Part shown: positions 5,323-9,305 of the stretch, one piece after another
Layout of the letters: each line of letters opens with the position of its first letter
Position numbering within the stretch: position 1 is the first letter of the stretch
From: an uncultured Clostridia bacterium
GTDB lineage: Bacteria > Bacillota > Clostridia > Oscillospirales > Acutalibacteraceae
DNA: 9,305 nucleotides
NCBI GenBank assembly: GCA_944381295.1
Contig: CALWKP010000138.1
Location: 1 to 9,305 of the forward strand
Direction of reading: 5' to 3'
Translations under genes and position numbers: made by a program
Notes under the pieces: model-generated
Databases searched by the model: none
Seen by the model: the letters and a program-made list of their open reading frames with translations, nothing else
What the model was told of the DNA's origin: nothing

Positions 5323-6200
5323 ATCTGAGCGGGAATGAATTCGGCAAAAAATCTTATGGGTATGCGATCGGATGCATCAAAGCGACAACACACCCGGTTT
5401 TGCGCGAAGAACAGATCCGCCGGCTGGAAGACGCAGACGAAGCAGCGGCGTTGAAGCTGCTGGAAGAGTATAATTATGGGACGGGAGCGGAAGGAAATTC
5501 CGCAGAAGCCCGGATAGAAGCAGAAATGCGGTATACGGTAGCGTTTATCAAAGATATCGCACCGGATGCTGCATTACTGGGACCGATGCTGTTTGAAGAG
5601 GATGCCAGAAATCTGAAACTGTACCTGAAAGCGAAGCTGACAGGACAGGATGTTTCGGGGCTGACTTCGGATGGAGGGCAATATCCGGCGGAACTGATGC
5701 GCATTTGCGCGGAAACGGAAGATTTTTCCTTGTTAGGCGCAGGGTTGGAGAAAGACCTGGACGGGATTCAGGAGGAAACAGACCCATTTGTCATCAGCAG
5801 CCGGGTAGACGGAGCAATGTATGCGAATGCTTTGCGTGCCGCGAAAAAGAACAGCAAGATGCTCTATGATTTGTTATGCGTTTACGGAGCGGGGATCAAC
5901 CGTTTGACAGCTTTACGGCTGCGGAAGCTTCCAGGGGCGGTAAAAGATGGGGATTCCTGTTACCTGCCGGTTGCGTGGGAAGAGTACCGCGTAAAAGATG
6001 CAGAAAAGACCCCGGAAGAAGTCCGTGCAGAAGTAGACGCCCGGTTAGGAACGGCGTTATATGATATGCGCAGCGGAGAAAAATTTGCGCCGATCGCGGA
6101 ATATTTCTTCTCGAAGAGACGGGAAGCCCAGAAGCTGAGACTGATCTTTGCAGAAAAGGCTCTGGCGAAAATCACGCGGGATCACCGGGAGGAGTCGTGA
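5319..6200 (+). CDS. ntpC: V-type ATPase subunit C (AC39/d-like)
   Basis: This 293-residue, mostly helical soluble protein belongs to the AC39/subunit C family, which forms the funnel joining the central axle to the K ring. Recognisable parts are the N-terminal SYGYAIGCIKA (residues 12-22), the DARNLKLYLKAKL helix near residue 95-107, and the C-terminal FFSKRREAQKLRLIFAEK helix near 265-282. Family members usually have about 330-350 residues, so this one is compact; the sequence runs without interruption, so it looks like a short natural version and not a broken gene. It starts within the ntpE stop codon (ATGA overlap) with GGAGAGG just upstream, and its stop codon shares one base with the ntpG start. 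Confidence 0.88.
   Translation: MNLSGNEFGKKSYGYAIGCIKATTHPVLREEQIRRLEDADEAAALKLLEEYNYGTGAEGNSAEARIEAEMRYTVAFIKDIAPDAALLGPMLFEEDARNLKLYLKAKLTGQDVSGLTSDGGQYPAELMRICAETEDFSLLGAGLEKDLDGIQEETDPFVISSRVDGAMYANALRAAKKNSKMLYDLLCVYGAGINRLTALRLRKLPGAVKDGDSCYLPVAWEEYRVKDAEKTPEEVRAEVDARLGTALYDMRSGEKFAPIAEYFFSKRREAQKLRLIFAEKALAKITRDHREES
6188..6192 (+). promoter_or_regulatory. Ribosome binding site that fixes the ntpG start
   Basis: GGAGG lies 7 bases before ATG 6200. The alternatives are GTG 6197 (4 bases away) and ATG 6203 (10 bases away), and both are less well placed. Confidence 0.7.
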
Positions 6201-6523
6201 TGATGGAACAAACGAAAATAGCAGCGGTAGGGGAACATGGCTCGGTACTGGTGTTCCGGACCGCAGGCGTCAGGACGGAATCCGCAGTCACGGCAGAAGA
6301 AGCGGAGCGCGCAGTAACAAAGCTGGCGGCAGACGGATACCGGGTGATTTTTGTATCGGAAGTGCTGTTGGAACAGATTCCCGATATTGTGAACAAATAT
6401 AGGCCGGTACCTTATCCTGCGATTATCCCTATTCCGGATAGGGCAGGAGCCACCGGATACAGCATGAAAAAGATTACCGATAATATGGAAAAAGCTATCG
6501 GTACAAATATTTTTGAAAAATAA
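6200..6523 (+). CDS. ntpG: V-type ATPase central-stalk subunit F (E. hirae NtpG)
   Basis: This 107-residue alpha/beta protein of the ATP-synt_F family binds the central axle and helps couple ATP hydrolysis to rotation. The family pattern is clear. An N-terminal strand (KIAAVGEHGSVLVFRTAGV, from residue 6) is followed by a helix with a conserved Glu-rich pattern. Then come RVIFVSEVLLEQI (about 49-61), PAIIPIPDRAGATGYS and the closing MEKAIGTNIF helix. Length is normal. The start is chosen as ATG 6200, sharing one base with the ntpC stop (TGATG) and 7 bases after GGAGG; GTG 6197 is a close alternative. Many databases name this subunit F (ntpF/atpF), so symbols are easily confused with the stalk gene at the head of this operon. 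Confidence 0.92.
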   Translation: MMEQTKIAAVGEHGSVLVFRTAGVRTESAVTAEEAERAVTKLAADGYRVIFVSEVLLEQIPDIVNKYRPVPYPAIIPIPDRAGATGYSMKKITDNMEKAIGTNIFEK

Positions 6524-6562
6524 AGGCTATGCGGATAGGCCGAAGAAAGGAAAGGTACCGAC

Positions 6563-8350
6563 ATGGGATATCATGAAGAAGCGGCAGGCACGATCTATAA
6601 AGTTGCCGGACCGCTGATTGTGGCTACCGGCATGCGCGACGTGCATATGTATGACGTTGTGCGAGTCAGCAGCAAAAAACTGATCGGCGAGATCATTGAA
6701 CTCAGGGGCGACCGTGCTTCTGTACAGGTCTATGAAGATACAACAGGGATTGGTCCGGGCGAGCCGGTTTATCAGACAGGGGAACCGTTGACAGTAGAGT
6801 TGGCGCCGGGCTTGATCGGAGGAATTTACGACGGGATTGAACGTCCGCTGGATAAGATCCGCGAGGCGGAAGGGGACAGGATTTCCCGTGGCGTAGACCT
6901 GCCGAAATTGAACAGGGAACGGAAATGGAAATTTACTCCTGTGGCAAAGGCAGGAGAAGAAGTGCGTGGCGGGGATATCCTCGGAACCGTAGAAGAAACA
7001 CCAGCAGTTACCCAGAAGATCATGGTTCCGCCGAATATGGCGGGAACATTGACCTGGGTTCTGGACGGAGAAGCGACGATTACAGAACCGATTGCGCGGA
7101 TCAAAAATGCAAAAGGTGTGGAAACGGAAATCACCATGCTGCAAAAGTGGCCGGTACGTGTAAAACGTCCGTATGCCAATAAATTGATGCCGTCGGAGCC
7201 GATGATTACTGGGCAGCGCGTCATCGATATGCTGTTCCCAATTGCAAAAGGCGGCGTGGCGGCAGTCCCGGGTCCGTTCGGGTCAGGGAAAACCGTCGTA
7301 CAGCACCAGATCGCAAAGTGGGCCGATGCGGATATCATTATTTATATCGGCTGCGGTGAACGCGGTAATGAAATGACCGATGTTCTGAAAGAGTTCCCGG
7401 AACTGACCGACCCTCGCACCGGGTTGTCTTTGATGGAACGTACGGTCCTGATCGCCAATACTTCCGATATGCCGGTTGCAGCGCGTGAAGCGTCCATTTA
7501 TACCGGGATCACCATTGCGGAATATTTCCGTGATATGGGCTATAAAGTCGCGATTATCGCAGACTCTACCTCGCGTTGGGCGGAGGCTCTGCGTGAAATG
7601 TCCGGACGTTTGGAAGAAATGCCCGGTGAAGAAGGATATCCGGCCTACTTGTCCACAAGATTGGCAGAATTCTACGAACGTGCAGGGTCAGTAAAATGCC
7701 TGTGCTCCGGTGATCGTTACGGCGCTATTACCGCAATCGGAGCGGTTTCCCCTCCGGGCGGCGATACCAGTGAACCTGTTTCCCAGGCAACGCTGCGTAT
7801 TGTTAAGGTGTTCTGGGGCCTGAGCGCAGACCTTGCGTATAAGCGCCATTTCCCGGCAATCGACTGGTTGAAGAGCTACTCGCTTTATGATAAGAAAATC
7901 CATGAGTATTTCAACAGCGAAGTCAATGAAAACTGGGCTGCTCAGGTCGGCGAGATGAAGGTCGTGCTCCAGGAAGAGGCGGAACTCAATGAAATCGTGC
8001 GTCTGGTCGGGTTTGATGCTTTGACGGAAAAAGACCGTATCACTTTGGAATGTGCGCGGTCTATTCGTGAAGACTTCCTGCAGCAGGACTCCTTCCGCGA
8101 TATCGACCGGTATACTTCTGCGCATAAGCAGGCAGATATGGTGGAAGCAATTCTGGAATGGTATCATGGAAGCCTGGCGGCATTGCCGGAAGGTGCAACT
8201 TATAAAAAGATCATGTCAATGGATTCTTTGGAGAAGATTGCGACCATGAAATATCAACCGGAAGAGGAATGGGACAGTTTCTATGCGGAACTGAAAAATA
8301 CGATGGCGGCTGAATTCAAAGCCATGCGGGTCAGGGGCGATGAAAATTGA
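6563..8350 (+). CDS. ntpA: V-type ATPase catalytic subunit A
   Basis: This 595-residue protein is the ATP-hydrolysing subunit; three copies alternate with three B subunits in the soluble head. The P-loop is GPFGSGKT (237-244, Lys243 and Thr244). The catalytic glutamate lies in GCGERGNE (263-270, Glu266). The Walker B strand ends in IIADSTSRWAEALRE (331-345, Asp334). Residues ~115-195 hold the extra domain that is specific to A subunits of V/A-type enzymes, before the nucleotide-binding core. SPPGGDTSEPVSQATLR (396-412) is another strong family block. All catalytic residues are present and length is typical (580-600). ATG 6563 follows a modest AAAGG with 7-base spacing. The 39-base gap before it is the largest in the operon and contains a small hairpin. 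The stop overlaps the TTG start of ntpB. Confidence 0.98.
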   Translation: MGYHEEAAGTIYKVAGPLIVATGMRDVHMYDVVRVSSKKLIGEIIELRGDRASVQVYEDTTGIGPGEPVYQTGEPLTVELAPGLIGGIYDGIERPLDKIREAEGDRISRGVDLPKLNRERKWKFTPVAKAGEEVRGGDILGTVEETPAVTQKIMVPPNMAGTLTWVLDGEATITEPIARIKNAKGVETEITMLQKWPVRVKRPYANKLMPSEPMITGQRVIDMLFPIAKGGVAAVPGPFGSGKTVVQHQIAKWADADIIIYIGCGERGNEMTDVLKEFPELTDPRTGLSLMERTVLIANTSDMPVAAREASIYTGITIAEYFRDMGYKVAIIADSTSRWAEALREMSGRLEEMPGEEGYPAYLSTRLAEFYERAGSVKCLCSGDRYGAITAIGAVSPPGGDTSEPVSQATLRIVKVFWGLSADLAYKRHFPAIDWLKSYSLYDKKIHEYFNSEVNENWAAQVGEMKVVLQEEAELNEIVRLVGFDALTEKDRITLECARSIREDFLQQDSFRDIDRYTSAHKQADMVEAILEWYHGSLAALPEGATYKKIMSMDSLEKIATMKYQPEEEWDSFYAELKNTMAAEFKAMRVRGDEN

Positions 8351-9305
8351 GAAAAGAATATAAAACGATCAAAGAAGTTGTCGGCCCTCTGATGCTGGTT
8401 GAGTGTGTCGATAACATCAAATACGACGAACTGGTGGAAGTTCGTCAGTCAGATGGAAGTTCCCGGTATGGGCGTGTGCTGGAAGTAGAAGGGAATAAAG
8501 CCCTGGTACAGCTGTTTGCCAGCTCTCAGGGACTGCGTATTTCCGACTCTAAGGCGTGCTTTTTAGGGCATAGCCTGGAACTTTCGGTCAGCCCGGATAT
8601 GATCGGGCGCGTGTTCAACGGGATGGGCGAACCGATCGACGGCGGTTCTGCAATTATCGCAGAGAAACGCATGGACATCAATGGCACCCCGATCAATCCG
8701 GCGGCACGCGATTACCCGGCGGAATTTATTGAGACCGGTATTTCGGCAATTGACGGCTTAAATACGTTGGTCCGCGGCCAGAAGCTGCCGATTTTCTCGG
8801 GGTCTGGTCTGCCGCATAAGGAACTGGCAGCGCAGATCGCCCGTCAGGCAAAGGTGCGTGGTACGGACGATGAATTTGCGGTAGTGTTCGCGGCAATCGG
8901 TATCACGTTTGAAGAAGCGGAATTCTTTGTGGAAGATTTCCGCCGTACAGGCTCCATTGAGCACTCTGTCATGTTTATGAACCTGGCAGACGACCCGGCG
9001 GTAGAACGTATTTCGACGCCGCGTATGGCGATTACCTGCGCCGAATACCTCGCGTATGAACTGGGCATGCACGTCCTGGTGATCATGACCGATATCACGA
9101 ACTATGCGGAAGCATTGCGCGAAGTTTCCGCGGCGAGAAAGGAAGTACCGGGCAGGCGCGGCTATCCTGGATATCTGTACACAGACTTGGCGTCCTTGTA
9201 TGAACGTGCCGGACGTATTGACGGAAAGAAAGGTTCGATCACACAGATCCCGATTCTGACGATGCCGGAAGATGATAAGACCCACCCCATCCCGGACCTT
9301 ACCGG
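8347..9305 (+). CDS. ntpB: V-type ATPase non-catalytic subunit B, 3' end outside window
   Basis: The frame is open from TTG 8347 to the window edge: 319 complete codons of an expected ~455-465. It encodes the nucleotide-binding but non-catalytic B subunit. The N-terminus (RKEYKTIKEVVGPLM, from residue 2) matches the family. FSGSGLPHKELAAQIARQA (150-168) replaces the P-loop and lacks the GKT lysine pattern, as expected for B. Further family blocks are FFVEDFRRTG (193-202), NLADDPAVERISTPRMAI (212-229) and MTDITNYAEALREVSAARKE (247-266). The start is a TTG in a TTGA overlap with the ntpA stop, 9 bases after AGGGG, and it gives the N-terminus expected for the family. No ATG lies in frame until residue 16 (within GPLM), which would remove the first beta strand. 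Translational coupling would keep A and B in the equal amounts needed for an A3B3 head. Confidence 0.95.
   Translation, partial: MRKEYKTIKEVVGPLMLVECVDNIKYDELVEVRQSDGSSRYGRVLEVEGNKALVQLFASSQGLRISDSKACFLGHSLELSVSPDMIGRVFNGMGEPIDGGSAIIAEKRMDINGTPINPAARDYPAEFIETGISAIDGLNTLVRGQKLPIFSGSGLPHKELAAQIARQAKVRGTDDEFAVVFAAIGITFEEAEFFVEDFRRTGSIEHSVMFMNLADDPAVERISTPRMAITCAEYLAYELGMHVLVIMTDITNYAEALREVSAARKEVPGRRGYPGYLYTDLASLYERAGRIDGKKGSITQIPILTMPEDDKTHPIPDLT

Noticed and set aside
6527..7144. 205-residue minus-strand frame opposite ntpG-ntpA
   Set aside because: It is a shadow of the strongly conserved ntpA gene and has no ribosome binding site or family features. The same holds for the other long antisense frames at 4069-4812, 6826-7338, 7688-8167 and 8758-9285.

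Overview
The window looks like part of a chromosome from an anaerobic Bacillota (Firmicutes), most likely Clostridia or Negativicutes. The reasons are tRNAs that encode their own CCA ends, strong AGGAGG-type ribosome binding sites, and a bacterial V-type ATPase operon in the same gene order as Enterococcus hirae ntpFIKECGAB. The species cannot be read from the sequence.

Region 1 (1-355) is the tail of a stable-RNA operon. It holds the last ~39 nt of a 5S rRNA, tRNA-Asn(GTT), a hairpin, tRNA-Met(CAT), and a strong symmetric terminator at 255-304. A second hairpin at 326-355 probably terminates the minus-strand gene that follows.

Region 2 (368-1357, minus strand) is an A+T-rich single-gene unit. 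It has a near-consensus promoter, a ~187-nt structured mRNA leader, and a class I SAM-dependent methyltransferase. The leader has its own Shine-Dalgarno sequence and a 10-codon ORF (MFFIIIRRCR). Its segments can pair in mutually exclusive ways that expose or hide the methyltransferase ribosome binding site. This matches the layout of the translational attenuators that control drug-inducible resistance genes such as ermC. The methyltransferase itself is not an Erm-type enzyme. This is the most interesting element of the window.

Region 3 (1358-1970) holds no convincing gene. It has a good promoter at 1778-1806 and a ~150-nt untranslated leader (with one doubtful 16-codon ORF) ahead of the ATPase operon.

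Region 4 (1971-9305) is a compact, higher-G+C V-type ATPase operon: ntpF (peripheral stalk), ntpI (membrane stator), ntpK (ion-binding rotor ring), ntpE (peripheral stalk), ntpC (rotor-axle adaptor), ntpG (central-stalk F-type subunit), ntpA (catalytic) and ntpB (non-catalytic, cut by the window edge). The membrane sector (I, K) and the soluble sector (A, B, G, C), held together by the F/E stalks, form one rotary enzyme. NtpK keeps the residues that bind Na+ in E. hirae, so this is probably a Na+-translocating enzyme. Three start codons are better placed elsewhere than the longest reading frames suggest (ntpF TTG 1971, ntpK ATG 4168, ntpG ATG 6200). ntpB appears to start at a TTG that overlaps the ntpA stop codon.
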